From an uncultured Christensenella sp. (GTDB lineage: Bacteria > Bacillota > Clostridia > Christensenellales > Borkfalkiaceae), in assembly GCA_905203015.1 (NCBI GenBank), contig CAJKUC010000018.1, positions 1 through 32,632 on the forward strand: DNA of 32,632 nt, read 5' to 3'. The notes beneath the pieces were generated by a model. That model saw nothing but the letters and a program-made list of their open reading frames with translations, had not been told where the DNA came from and did not search any database. A program made the position numbers and the translations under genes. Every line of letters starts with the position of its first letter. Positions within the stretch are counted from its first letter, which is position 1. Positions 17,930-26,846 of the stretch are shown here, in pieces.

Positions 17930-19933
17930 TTATCTGCAAGTTACCGTAAATTCCACAACGGTGTAATTCTGATGAGCGTCGTAAGCCACGTAACGGATTT
18001 TGTATTCGCCCGCTTCGGTGAATTTATACGTTCCGCCGATCAGCGATTTCCGATTGTTGCCTTTAATCACGTATACGTAACTCGTGATCTGATCCGCGGC
18101 GGTTTCGTTATCGGTGATCTCCGCGACGGGTAACGTGATCTCTTCCCCTGCTTTCACCGAAGATTTTATACCCGACACTTTTATCACGGGCGATTCGAAA
18201 TCGGTGACGTAAATCGTGGATTGCTGCAATTTCCGGTTCCCGTTTTCGTCCGTTGCGATATATTCCACCATATATTCACCGCTTTTATCCACCGTAAGCG
18301 TATATCCGCCCTTACCGTCGTAAATCGTAGTTCCTTCCCTGTCGTACACCCGCAAAGTGACGGAGACGGTTTTATCGAGAAGATCGAATGCCTGCAATTC
18401 GGGAAGATTCACCGTGTGGCCGATATACGATACGTAGATTGATTTGAAATCGGCGTTCGGCAAAAATACGGGCGCGGCGTAATCGTTCGAGTCGGTGGTG
18501 ATCACGTTCGACGCCACTTTTTTCAATGCGATGCTTATATCTTTTTTAACGCCTTTGATTTCAAAAGAAATATAGGCTTTTCCGCTTGAGAAGCCCGTAA
18601 AATTTCTTCCGTCGGCATAACTTCCGACGGTTGCCACGGTTTCTCCGCTGTCGACGTTTACGATCGTCTTGTTTTCGTCGTTGTAAGAAAGCCAGAGGTG
18701 TTCGTAGGAAGAAAGCCTCTTTATCTTCACTTTTACGCAATCCCGCGCGTTCTGCGAATCGGTGAGTACGAGATATAATTCCGAATACGCCGCAACGCCC
18801 GTCTGCGCGCTTAAATCGAAATTCAGATAACTTACGGGCAATTCGCGCGAAAAGGCAAACGTTGCTCTTTCCGTTCCGCCGCTTATCCGCACCCGATATT
18901 CTCTGTTTTCTCCCGTTTCGGGTTCGCAGTTTTCAAAATCGAAATAATTATCGAAAAGGCGAGCGCCGCTTTCCTGTTTTTTATCTTTCACCGTCAAACC
19001 GAACGAATATTCCGTTTTTTTATCGGCGTCCGTCGGATTCTGGCAGACATACCTGATCGTATGCGAACCGACGGCAAGATTTTCCGCCCGCATCCGCGCC
19101 GTAATTTCCGCGTCGTCGAAATACACCCGCACCGGCAGATAATATTTCGCTCCGTTTTCATATAAAATTCCTTCCGCCAGGGGAAGAACCAGCGTTTCAC
19201 TGCCGATCGCCGAAGCGGGCAGCGACGGCACCGTAAGCACGGGATTTTCGGGATCGGCGATTTCGATATTCTTAATTACCGTTTTTTTATCGCCTACAAA
19301 ATCCGTAACGCCGTACGTCAGCGTATATTCGCCGCATTTTTCCGGAATAAAATACACTCCGTTCTCATTTTCGTTCAGTGCGATCGTTTCATTGCCGAAA
19401 GTCAGCGAATGTTGCTCCGTCAGGTCGCCTACTCCGCCCGAATACGCGCCGAACACGGCAAACAACGCGTTCCCCGTCTCGCCGGATGCGGGCACGTTCT
19501 CGTTCGTCGCGTCGTAACGCAGGCTGTCCGTATACTCCGCCACGTTTATCTCGATCGTTTTCGTCGCGCTCACGGCACCGCTCACCGCTACGTATTCGAT
19601 AGAATAATTCCCGGCTTCTTCGGTATCGAACCTGCCGTTTTCCTGCCTGATAATCCGATTCCCGGGATTTCTCACCGTAATCCGCACGTCGTTTACGCCG
19701 TTTCCGTTGTTATCGGAAGCAACGCAGGGAAAAACGGGATACGACATCCCCGTCTCCCCTTCCGGCAGATCGTTTCCGTCATAATTCCCGTAATCGATTT
19801 CTATCGTTATCGACGAAACCGTCTGTTCCGCGGCAGACGCATTCACGGCGATCGCCGTCGCGCACAACGCAAAAGCGGAACAGAACAATCCGCCCATGCA
19901 AATTTTTTTCATCGAGAGTTTTTTGTTCGTCAT
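17930..19933 (-). CDS. Secreted multi-domain Ig-like surface protein
   Basis: A 667-residue exported protein with a Sec signal (MTNKKLSMKKICMGGLFCSA, probable cleavage after NASA near residue 34) and no lipobox. The rest is a row of beta-sandwich repeats of the bacterial Ig/HYR type that end in phrases such as AGNYSIEYVAVSGA, CGEYTLTYGVTDFVGD, SGEYMVEYIATDENGN and AGEYKIRYVAYDAHQN. A non-repetitive segment at about 340-480, containing FDNYFDFENCEP, could be a carbohydrate-binding domain, but I do not recognise it. It lies 20 bp after the second permease and its stop is inside the ribosome site of the DUF4838 gene. No membrane or sortase anchor is visible. Confidence 0.75.
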   Translation of the reverse strand: MTNKKLSMKKICMGGLFCSAFALCATAIAVNASAAEQTVSSITIEIDYGNYDGNDLPEGETGMSYPVFPCVASDNNGNGVNDVRITVRNPGNRIIRQENGRFDTEEAGNYSIEYVAVSGAVSATKTIEINVAEYTDSLRYDATNENVPASGETGNALFAVFGAYSGGVGDLTEQHSLTFGNETIALNENENGVYFIPEKCGEYTLTYGVTDFVGDKKTVIKNIEIADPENPVLTVPSLPASAIGSETLVLPLAEGILYENGAKYYLPVRVYFDDAEITARMRAENLAVGSHTIRYVCQNPTDADKKTEYSFGLTVKDKKQESGARLFDNYFDFENCEPETGENREYRVRISGGTERATFAFSRELPVSYLNFDLSAQTGVAAYSELYLVLTDSQNARDCVKVKIKRLSSYEHLWLSYNDENKTIVNVDSGETVATVGSYADGRNFTGFSSGKAYISFEIKGVKKDISIALKKVASNVITTDSNDYAAPVFLPNADFKSIYVSYIGHTVNLPELQAFDLLDKTVSVTLRVYDREGTTIYDGKGGYTLTVDKSGEYMVEYIATDENGNRKLQQSTIYVTDFESPVIKVSGIKSSVKAGEEITLPVAEITDNETAADQITSYVYVIKGNNRKSLIGGTYKFTEAGEYKIRYVAYDAHQNYTVVEFTVTCR

Positions 19934-19953
19934 TTTTATAATCCCCCCCGTTT

Positions 19954-20844
19954 TCAGCCCTTTATTCCGCCCATCGTCACGTTGCTCATGATCTTATCTT
20001 TGAACGCAACGAAAACCACAAGAATCGGCAGACACGCCATAAGGCATGAAGCCAGTTGCACCGGAGTGCTTGCCTTATTGTCCGTCTGGAATAAAAACAA
20101 CCCATAGGACATCGTAGGACTTTCCGGCAAAAACACCATCGGCGTATAATAATCGTTCCAGTATTCGATAAATAACAGAATGAATACGGCAAACACCGTG
20201 CTTCTGATCAGCGGAAGCATGATTTCGATGAAAATTTTGAAATGCCCCGCGCCATCAATTTGCGCCGCTTCGGCATACGTCCAGGAAAGCCCCTTGAACG
20301 TAGCGTAAAACACGAGGAAATACAGCCCCGGATATTTACACTTCATAATGCACACGCCGATCAGATTGTTCCTGAAATTAAAGGCTTCCGCCATCTGCAC
20401 TTCGGAAGCGAGCGAACCGATAATCGGCAGAAGCATCACCACCACGGCAACTCCGTACAGCACGGATTTGAATCTGAAATCGTATTTCGCGATGGCATAA
20501 GCGGTGATAATCTGCGTAGCCATGCAAAACAGCGACATAAACACGGCGTAAAACAACGAATTGAAGAACATCTGCATCAGATACACTTCGTTGCCGCCCA
20601 GCGTAAACACTTTGAACTCGGTCAGCACCTTCGCGTAATTATCGAAATGCCAGCCGAATTCTTTCGACGGCAACCCGAACGGATTATTCCATTCGTAATC
20701 GGTGGCGTCTTTCAGCGAATTTATAAGCCCGAAAAGCAACACATATATCATCGACAGACAATATATCGTCACTATCACATACAAAACAATCTCAAACGCG
20801 TCCATTTTGCGGGACATCTTCGTTTTTTTCTCTGCCTTTTCCAT
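19954..20844 (-). CDS. Sugar ABC transporter permease (LplC/AraQ type)
   Basis: A 296-residue inner-membrane permease with six hydrophobic segments, the first at about 17-41 (EIVLYVIVTIYCLSMIYVLL). The cytoplasmic EAA loop that contacts the ATPase is clear at 190-213: YAEAAQIDGAGHFKIFIEIM. The protein ends VTMGGIKG, a typical ending for MalG/AraQ-like permeases of the CUT1 group. It is 3 bp after its partner permease, so the two form the channel heterodimer. No ATPase gene is in the window; CUT1 systems of Bacillota commonly share a single MsmK-type ATPase encoded elsewhere. Confidence 0.93.
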   Translation of the reverse strand: MEKAEKKTKMSRKMDAFEIVLYVIVTIYCLSMIYVLLFGLINSLKDATDYEWNNPFGLPSKEFGWHFDNYAKVLTEFKVFTLGGNEVYLMQMFFNSLFYAVFMSLFCMATQIITAYAIAKYDFRFKSVLYGVAVVVMLLPIIGSLASEVQMAEAFNFRNNLIGVCIMKCKYPGLYFLVFYATFKGLSWTYAEAAQIDGAGHFKIFIEIMLPLIRSTVFAVFILLFIEYWNDYYTPMVFLPESPTMSYGLFLFQTDNKASTPVQLASCLMACLPILVVFVAFKDKIMSNVTMGGIKG

Positions 20845-20847
20845 AAA

Positions 20848-21852
20848 TCAGTCCTCGCTCGGTCCGTATTTTTCAAGCAGATGCTTGGTGAGTAAAGTGA
20901 CGGGCGCAACGATTGCCGTAAACAATATACCCGCCGCCGAAACAAAAGGATAATCCCCGGCATAAGGAATGGTGTTTTTCCCGCCGGCTACTTTCACGAA
21001 GAAATAGAAGCCGAGCGTAGAGAACGATTGCTGCGCGCCTCCTTCCCCGCCGTAGAACGAATAAAAATGTCCGTAATTCGTAAAGAACGCGGCGATCGCT
21101 ACGATGATATACGTGACGATCGTGGGGAAAATCGAAGGCAACACCACATGCCAGAGTTCCTGCAACGACGACATGTTTTCAAGTTGACCGTATTCCATCA
21201 CGTCTTTCGAGATGCTGCACATCGCGGAAAGATAGATGATCAATCCGCCCGCGAAATTCATCCACAGCCCGAAAATCAGTACGGAATAAAAACTGGACGA
21301 ACTGTATCTGTCGAGCAGCAGCAAATCGGGATTGTGGAATATAACGGGCAGACCTTTTTGCATGAACGTACGGGCGCACATAACGAAAACAAGGCTGGAA
21401 ATAATATTCGGCAAGAATAAAATCACCTTATATACGTTTGCAAGCGGCACTTCTTTGAACACCACATACGCCACCATGATCTGCAGCGGCATGCCGATAA
21501 ACAAACCGCACGCAAACTGAATCGCGGAATTTTTAATCAGAAGCGACATCTCGCCGCTGACGAAAAACGCGCGCAATACGTCGGCAAAGGTCTGTAACGA
21601 AAAGAAATAACTGCCGCTGTCGGCGTCGTAGCCCTGAAACGCCAGTTTCAACGTGTTGGCGGCAACGCCCACATAAAATATCAGAAACTGCGCGACGGGA
21701 AAAAGCAGGAAGAAAAACAAAAACAAATTCTGCCCAAGTTTTTTATTGTAGATTTTTTTCTTCTTGTCGTTCTTCCTTTTCCCGGCGAACTTCACTTTAA
21801 CGTCGTATATCAGCCATTTCAGGCCTTTTAAAGACGAGGGTTTTTCTCTCAT
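20848..21852 (-). CDS. Sugar ABC transporter permease (LplB/UgpA type)
   Basis: A 334-residue permease with a long basic cytoplasmic start (KFAGKRKNDKKKKIYNKK) followed by six membrane segments, the first at about 42-62. The EAA loop is degenerate: EYGQLENMSSLQELWHVVLP (220-239) keeps the helix and the ending but not the usual EAA...DGA core. It pairs with the permease that follows. The ribosome site is weak (GTGAGAGAA), and a 46-bp gap separates it from the binding-protein gene. Domain order and length match LplB-type components of oligosaccharide importers. Confidence 0.92.
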   Translation of the reverse strand: MREKPSSLKGLKWLIYDVKVKFAGKRKNDKKKKIYNKKLGQNLFLFFFLLFPVAQFLIFYVGVAANTLKLAFQGYDADSGSYFFSLQTFADVLRAFFVSGEMSLLIKNSAIQFACGLFIGMPLQIMVAYVVFKEVPLANVYKVILFLPNIISSLVFVMCARTFMQKGLPVIFHNPDLLLLDRYSSSSFYSVLIFGLWMNFAGGLIIYLSAMCSISKDVMEYGQLENMSSLQELWHVVLPSIFPTIVTYIIVAIAAFFTNYGHFYSFYGGEGGAQQSFSTLGFYFFVKVAGGKNTIPYAGDYPFVSAAGILFTAIVAPVTLLTKHLLEKYGPSED

Positions 21853-21898
21853 AATTTTCTCTCACACAATGTTCCGGAAGAATCTTTCCCGAAAAACC

Positions 21899-23596
21899 TT
21901 ATTTCACCGCGCCCGCTCTCGTCAGAATATCGGTGATCGTGGATTTCATATCCGCGAACGCGTCGTCTACGGTTTTGTCCGGTTGCTTATAGAAATACGT
22001 AAACGGATCGAAAGCGGTGGCATTGCCTACTTTTGCCAGGAAGCCGAAACCGTTGTTGCTTTCGTTGAATCCGATTTCGCCCGTATACAAACGTCTCTTC
22101 GTGGCAATGGGAAGGTTCGGAGCAATTTTCGCGCCTTCCTCGATAAACGTAAGGATGCTCTGCGTGTACGGCGTGCAAGTGGCTTTTTCCTCTGCGCTCA
22201 CCGTATAATTATACGGTCTGATACATCCCGAATTTGCAGTGAATTTCACGAGTTGAGATCTTTGCTGTACGAATTTGACGAATAATTTCGCCACTTTCGT
22301 CTGCACTTCGGCATTCTTATTGGAATTTTTCGCGCTGATACAGATATAACTGTCCGCATAAGTCGCGGGGAGTACTCGTTCTGTGTTCGTCTGATCCGCG
22401 ATACCGTCTACGTCCGTAAATTTAGGAATAGGAAGGTATCTGAAATTCCGTTTTCCGTAACCGTTCACGTTCTGCGGCGTTTCGGCATTGAATACGTCGC
22501 GCGCTTCCTGTTCCCAATAACTGTTTTCCGCGAACATCGCGATTCTCGTACCGAACCGTTTGCTCTGTATGTATTCGCGCTGCGCGCCCGTGTGGTTGTT
22601 TCCTCCGCCGGGACGTGCTTTCGACGAATAGTTTCCCGAATTTTTCGTGATATCGTAGAACGCTTTGATCGCCGCTTTTCTACCTTCCTGATCGAGAAGC
22701 GTCGTAAAATTATTTTCGTTGATATCGCCGAGGTTGCTGTCCGATCCCTTGAACGAATAATTGAGCATATAATTATCGTACCCTTCGTAATTCGCCCAGA
22801 TCACGTTGAACACGCGCGAAATCTGATAAGTACTGGGGGATTCCGCCCAGGTGAAGGGAATATTGTTAATTCTCAATCTTTCGAGGAGCGTGAGAAAATC
22901 GTTCCAGGTTTCGGGCAAGCCGTCGTCGGAAGTTCCCGCTTTTCCGTCCGGGCCCGCAGCGCAGTCGCCTGCCTTCACCGCCGCGGCATTCGCGCCGATC
23001 GAACCGTCTTTTTTGAAATACAACGCCTCTTCGTCGAATAAGTCGGCGTCATAAATAATGCCGGGGATCGAAAGCATAAACGGCACGGCATAATACTTGC
23101 CTTCTTTCTTGAATACGTCTGCATACCCTTCCAGCATCGTATCTCCGATCGACTGCGATGCGTCTTTTTTCGTTTCCGACGCAAGATTGCCGTCTTCGTC
23201 GAGATATTTTTCCGTCATCACGTCGGTGACGTCGGCAAAATATCCTTTTTCGGTGAACGCTTCGTAATCGCCCTGATCCAGAAAATACAGCACGGGATCG
23301 AGGTTTTTCATCGAATTCAGAAGGTTCTGCGGATTAAACTCCGTATTTTTCTTCAACGCGCGCACCACCACGCCCGTTTTTCCTTCTTCAAAACTTTCGT
23401 TGGCATAATACGCCTCGAAATCTTTTTTCATCTCGTCGAAATACGTCGTTCCGAGCCCGGCGTTGAAAACGCCCACGTCGAGATACGTTTTCGTGGGATC
23501 TTCGTCGTCGCCGCGGTTGCCGCGGCACGCCGTCGTGCCGAACAACGTCGCCGTAGACAAAAGTATAGCACCTATCGTTTTCGCTTTTTTCATCAT
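21899..23596 (-). CDS. Extracellular solute-binding lipoprotein of sugar ABC transporter
   Basis: A 565-residue family-1-type binding protein, longer than the usual 420-450 but normal for LplA-like proteins. The signal peptide and lipobox read MMKKAKTIGAILLSTATLFG then TTAC (Cys24). Two tandem ATG codons (23596, 23593) lie after AGGAGG; a further upstream in-frame ATG at 23641 lacks a site. The mature protein shows family features such as YYAVPFMLSIPGIIYDADLF and PETWNDFLTLLERLRINN, and a DGKAGTSDDG loop that resembles a calcium site. It captures the oligosaccharide outside the cell and delivers it to the two permeases. First gene of the operon, with its own promoter upstream. Confidence 0.93.
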   Translation of the reverse strand: MMKKAKTIGAILLSTATLFGTTACRGNRGDDEDPTKTYLDVGVFNAGLGTTYFDEMKKDFEAYYANESFEEGKTGVVVRALKKNTEFNPQNLLNSMKNLDPVLYFLDQGDYEAFTEKGYFADVTDVMTEKYLDEDGNLASETKKDASQSIGDTMLEGYADVFKKEGKYYAVPFMLSIPGIIYDADLFDEEALYFKKDGSIGANAAAVKAGDCAAGPDGKAGTSDDGLPETWNDFLTLLERLRINNIPFTWAESPSTYQISRVFNVIWANYEGYDNYMLNYSFKGSDSNLGDINENNFTTLLDQEGRKAAIKAFYDITKNSGNYSSKARPGGGNNHTGAQREYIQSKRFGTRIAMFAENSYWEQEARDVFNAETPQNVNGYGKRNFRYLPIPKFTDVDGIADQTNTERVLPATYADSYICISAKNSNKNAEVQTKVAKLFVKFVQQRSQLVKFTANSGCIRPYNYTVSAEEKATCTPYTQSILTFIEEGAKIAPNLPIATKRRLYTGEIGFNESNNGFGFLAKVGNATAFDPFTYFYKQPDKTVDDAFADMKSTITDILTRAGAVK

Positions 23597-23679
23597 TTTT
23601 GTTTCAGTCCTCCTGAATGTATCTATCTTGTTTTTCCTCAAAACAGCCGCCGATATTACACGACTGCGATTCTATTTTA

Positions 23680-23708
23680 ATTTTATCATCATCCCCCTGC
23701 CTTTTCAA
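23680..23708 (-). promoter_or_regulatory. Promoter of the transporter/glycan operon
   Basis: On the minus strand, TTGAAA (23703-23708) and TAAAAT (23680-23685) are separated by exactly 17 bp, close to the housekeeping sigma consensus. It leaves a leader of about 75 bases before the binding-protein ATG at 23596. It is divergent to the regulator's promoter, so both sit within one 265-bp gap. Confidence 0.72.
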
Positions 23709-23764
23709 GCAGTAGTTTATTGTACTTCGCTATTTTTTTATTATCATTTTCCGGTAACCCGCCC

Positions 23765-23799
23765 CGTTTTTTCGACGTTTTTATCCCGCTCGTTTTTAT
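23765..23799. promoter_or_regulatory. Candidate regulator site: repeated CGTTTTT
   Basis: Three copies of CGTTTTT on the plus strand start at 23765, 23776 and 23791; the last two extend to CGTTTTTAT. They lie between the divergent promoters, upstream of both -35 boxes. A similar AAAAACG series lies upstream of the rhamnosidase gene. The motif is T-rich and short, so chance is possible. Confidence 0.3.
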
Positions 23800-23826
23800 T
23801 TTTCTCCGCAATATCCGCTCCGAAAG

Positions 23827-23855
23827 TTGACAAGCGCGCGGATTCCTGCTAAAAT
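23827..23855 (+). promoter_or_regulatory. Promoter of the AraC-type regulator, leaderless
   Basis: TTGACA (23827-23832) and TAAAAT (23850-23855) are 17 bp apart, almost a perfect housekeeping promoter. The ATG is only 6 bases after the -10 box, so transcription should begin at or next to the start codon and leave no room for a ribosome site. Confidence 0.75.
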
Positions 23856-23861
23856 ACAGAC

Positions 23862-24683
23862 ATGAAAGATTCGATTGTGAAAAAAACAATTTCAAAATTA
23901 TCGCCCGACGAAATCACCACTTTTTTGTGGAACGACAACAGCGTTCTGCATAAACACAGCGACTGGGAGTTTACATCCACCATCGACGGTACCGGAACGA
24001 ATATCGTCAACGACGAGCCATATCCCCTGATGCCGGGCGATTTCGTTCTGCTCGGTCCGCAGCATATCCATCAATACGTTTCGGATATGCCGATACAGCG
24101 CAGAGACATCTGCATTGCCACGGAAAAAATGCGGCAACTGTGCGCCGTTTTATCCGAAGGCTTATACAATAAACTGAGCAGACAGGATAAGCCAATCGTA
24201 ATCAATTTAAGCATAGAAAATTTCAGCGAAATCCACAAAAGGTTAAATAAACTCAACGGGTTGAATCAGGAAGACGCCACGGTAAGCGCCGTGCTTACTT
24301 CCATCGTGATTTATCTTCTGGGCATTTATCTCGAACACAAATCCGAGAAAAATCTTCCCGCAAGCATCTCGTCGTTTTTGCAGCAGATTTCAAGCCCCGA
24401 CGTATTTTCCATGAGAATCAACGACATTATCGCGCTCAGTTCTTATTCTCATTCCCACTTTATCAAAATTTTCAAAAAATACGTGGGGAAAACCATCATC
24501 GAATACGTCACAGATTTAAGAATCGCCTACGCGGCGACGCTTCTTTCCGCCACTGATCTCAGCGTAATAACGATCGCCTCGAAAGTGGGCTACGACAATC
24601 AATCGTTTTTCGCTCAGAAATTCAAAAACAAGTACAACGTTTCGCCCATCGAATACCGTAATTCCGTTCACCATAACGAGTGA
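23862..24683 (+). CDS. AraC-family transcriptional regulator with cupin sensor
   Basis: A 273-residue regulator. The N-terminal half is a cupin-type sugar-sensing domain: HKHSDWEFTSTIDGTGTNIV (about 31-50), then YPLMPGDFVLLGPQHIHQY. The C-terminal 95 residues are the double helix-turn-helix: MRINDIIALSSYSHSHFIKI, FKKYVGKTIIEYVTDLRI, then LSVITIASKVGYDNQSFFAQ and FKNKYNVSPIEYR, which is the full AraC signature. It is the only plus-strand gene in the window and is divergent from the transporter operon, the usual place for the local activator; the rhamnosidase gene, convergent with it, may be a second target. No ribosome site is present before the ATG. Confidence 0.93.
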   Translation: MKDSIVKKTISKLSPDEITTFLWNDNSVLHKHSDWEFTSTIDGTGTNIVNDEPYPLMPGDFVLLGPQHIHQYVSDMPIQRRDICIATEKMRQLCAVLSEGLYNKLSRQDKPIVINLSIENFSEIHKRLNKLNGLNQEDATVSAVLTSIVIYLLGIYLEHKSEKNLPASISSFLQQISSPDVFSMRINDIIALSSYSHSHFIKIFKKYVGKTIIEYVTDLRIAYAATLLSATDLSVITIASKVGYDNQSFFAQKFKNKYNVSPIEYRNSVHHNE

Positions 24684-24689
24684 ACGGAA
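24662..24689. terminator. Hairpin between convergent genes
   Basis: A perfect 10-bp inverted repeat, TTCCGTTCAC (24662-24671) with GTGAACGGAA (24680-24689), loop 8 nt. It spans the regulator's stop codon and the 15-bp gap before the rhamnosidase stop. No T-run follows on either strand, so it is not a standard intrinsic terminator, but it would cap both 3' ends. Confidence 0.4.
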
Positions 24690-24698
24690 CACCGCTTA

Positions 24699-26846
24699 TC
24701 AGGCACGGAATACGGCGATCGTATCGTTTCCCGTTCTGATCATAGAAATTATTTTCTTATCCTTGCAATCAATCTCATATTCAACGTCTTCGTCCGCCTT
24801 CACTTCAAGGTAAACGGAGGCGTTTTCATATTTCCATGATACGGAAATTCTGCCGTTTTTTAATTGCGTTTCGCCTTTCGCAAAAGAAAGAAGATCGCAA
24901 AAAGACGGATCGATCGTCGCTTTTTCCGTTTCGGGCGATAATTTTATTCCCAAAACGTACGAATACAGCCATTCCACGCACGAGCCGAGGCTGTAATGAT
25001 TGAACGAATTCATTTCCGGATCTTCAAATCCGTTTTTCCTCGTATAGCCGTTCCAGCGTTCCCATACGGTGGTCGCTCCGTTTTTCAGCATATATCCCCA
25101 GGAAGGATATTCGGTACGCATCATAAGAGAATAAGCGAGTTTCGTCTCTCCTATATCGCAGAGCGCGGGCAAAAGAAATCTGCTGCCGATAAATCCCGTG
25201 GTCAGCCCGCCGCCATTTTCACGGATTTTTTCGGGCAGCCGCGCCGCCGTTTCTTCCTTACTTAAATAGCCCGCGATATAAGCGAACGCGTACGTCGTCT
25301 GCGTATCGCTTTTGATTTTTCCGTCGTGATAGTAATTTTCGCGGAACGCTTTTTTACACTTTCCGAAAAGATCAAGGTACGCGGCGCTTTTATCATGCAA
25401 GCCGAGAATGTCGCACATTTTTGCCGTCAACGACGCGGAATAGCCGAAAAAACACTGATTGATCACATCGGGATCGGAATCGCCGTTCACCGACAGCCAA
25501 TCCCCGAAATTATTCGTGATCTTCGTTAAATAGTTCTCGCTTTTCGCAACATAATAGGCGATCCATTTTTCCGCAACGGGAAGATTCTCCGCGATAACGG
25601 ATTTATCACGATAATGCAAATAATGAAAATACGGCATCACCGTAATGCAATCCCCCCACCCTGGTACGCCCGCGGTGTTATCCGCAAGAGGCATATAAAA
25701 CGGCACGATCGACGGAATTTTTCCGTCGGGAAGAGCGTCTTCGCGCACAAGTTTCAGATAATTTTTAAAAAAGAGATTGCAATCCGCATTGAACATGGCG
25801 GAATTGCAGAATACTTCCGCGTCCCCCGTCCAGCCCAGCCGTTCGTCACGCTGCGGGCAATCCGTCGGAATGGAAATAAAATTGCTTTTCTGCCCGCGCA
25901 GCGCCATGAGCCATACGCCGTTCGTCACCTCGTCGGAACACTCGAAATTTCCGTAGTATTTTATATCCTGAGAAAGCGCTACGCCTTCGATAAATAAAAT
26001 TTCCGTTTCCCGCGTTTTGCGCAATTCGGCATACCTGAACCCGTGATAGGTAAATTCCGGCTCGAATACGTCTTCTTCGCCCGAAAGAATAAATTCGTCG
26101 GTGCATTTCGCCCGACGTAAATTAGCGGTGTAAACGTTCCCGTTTTCATCGAGCGTTTCGCCGTATATCGCAACGATTCCGCTTCCTTTTCCTCCTTTCG
26201 CGATCACTTTTACGCAACCGGCGAAATTATAGCCGAAATCGTAACGCAACGTCGTTTCGTCGCTGTAAATCACCTGCGGTTTTATCCTTTCCGCCACGCG
26301 TACGGGCTCGCGAGCATAATCCTGTAACGGCACGGCGAAATCCGCATTCACGGCGTTTTCCGCTTTTTTTTCAATTTTCCGGCGCGAAGCGTCGATGATT
26401 TCCCCGTCGAAAAAGTCCGCGAATACCACGTCGGATACAACGGTTTGCCAACTTTCGTCGGATTCGATTATCTCCGTATCGCCGTTGCCGTATGCAAAAG
26501 AAATCGACGCCAGAAGCCTTTTTTCGCTTCCGAACACATTTGTTTTGTTTCCGTACCCGAGTTTTCCCGAATACCACCCGTTTGCCACGGTCACCGCGAT
26601 TTCGTTCTCTCTTCCTTCCGTGACGTATTCCGTAACGTCGTAAGAGCACACGTCTATGTGCTTACGGTAATTGCTCCACCCGGGCATAAACCGATCCGAA
26701 AGAGCAGTACCGTTTATTTTTACGCAAAAAATTCCCGTTGCCGTAATTTTCAACTCACAACGGGTTAAACGTTTTTTCACCGTAAAAGTTTTTACGAATA
26801 CGGGTAATCCTTCGTTTTTCGATTCATCTTTGCACTTTATCCACAT
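24699..26846 (-). CDS. GH78 alpha-L-rhamnosidase, cytoplasmic
   Basis: Releases terminal L-rhamnose from glycosides or oligosaccharides by inversion. The 715 residues show the whole family order: N-terminal Bac_rhamnosid_N beta domain (residues 15-170), a second beta domain (about 190-290), the alpha/alpha-barrel and a C-terminal beta domain. Signature motifs are TDCPQRDERLGWTGDAE at 328-344 with the probable general acid Glu335, PGWGDC near 395, and ATTVWERWNGY at 591-601 with the probable base Glu596, then MNSFNHYSLGSC. No signal peptide, so the substrate is imported. Start supported by AGGAAG. It is a single gene in its own AT-rich context and no rhamnose isomerase or kinase is seen nearby. 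Confidence 0.95.
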   Translation of the reverse strand: MWIKCKDESKNEGLPVFVKTFTVKKRLTRCELKITATGIFCVKINGTALSDRFMPGWSNYRKHIDVCSYDVTEYVTEGRENEIAVTVANGWYSGKLGYGNKTNVFGSEKRLLASISFAYGNGDTEIIESDESWQTVVSDVVFADFFDGEIIDASRRKIEKKAENAVNADFAVPLQDYAREPVRVAERIKPQVIYSDETTLRYDFGYNFAGCVKVIAKGGKGSGIVAIYGETLDENGNVYTANLRRAKCTDEFILSGEEDVFEPEFTYHGFRYAELRKTRETEILFIEGVALSQDIKYYGNFECSDEVTNGVWLMALRGQKSNFISIPTDCPQRDERLGWTGDAEVFCNSAMFNADCNLFFKNYLKLVREDALPDGKIPSIVPFYMPLADNTAGVPGWGDCITVMPYFHYLHYRDKSVIAENLPVAEKWIAYYVAKSENYLTKITNNFGDWLSVNGDSDPDVINQCFFGYSASLTAKMCDILGLHDKSAAYLDLFGKCKKAFRENYYHDGKIKSDTQTTYAFAYIAGYLSKEETAARLPEKIRENGGGLTTGFIGSRFLLPALCDIGETKLAYSLMMRTEYPSWGYMLKNGATTVWERWNGYTRKNGFEDPEMNSFNHYSLGSCVEWLYSYVLGIKLSPETEKATIDPSFCDLLSFAKGETQLKNGRISVSWKYENASVYLEVKADEDVEYEIDCKDKKIISMIRTGNDTIAVFRA

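Noticed and set aside
15435..17966. Plus-strand open frame of 843 codons opposite the DUF4838 gene
   Set aside because: It mirrors a well-supported lipoprotein gene, is rich in Arg, Phe and His as antisense frames here are, and has no ribosome site or known domain.
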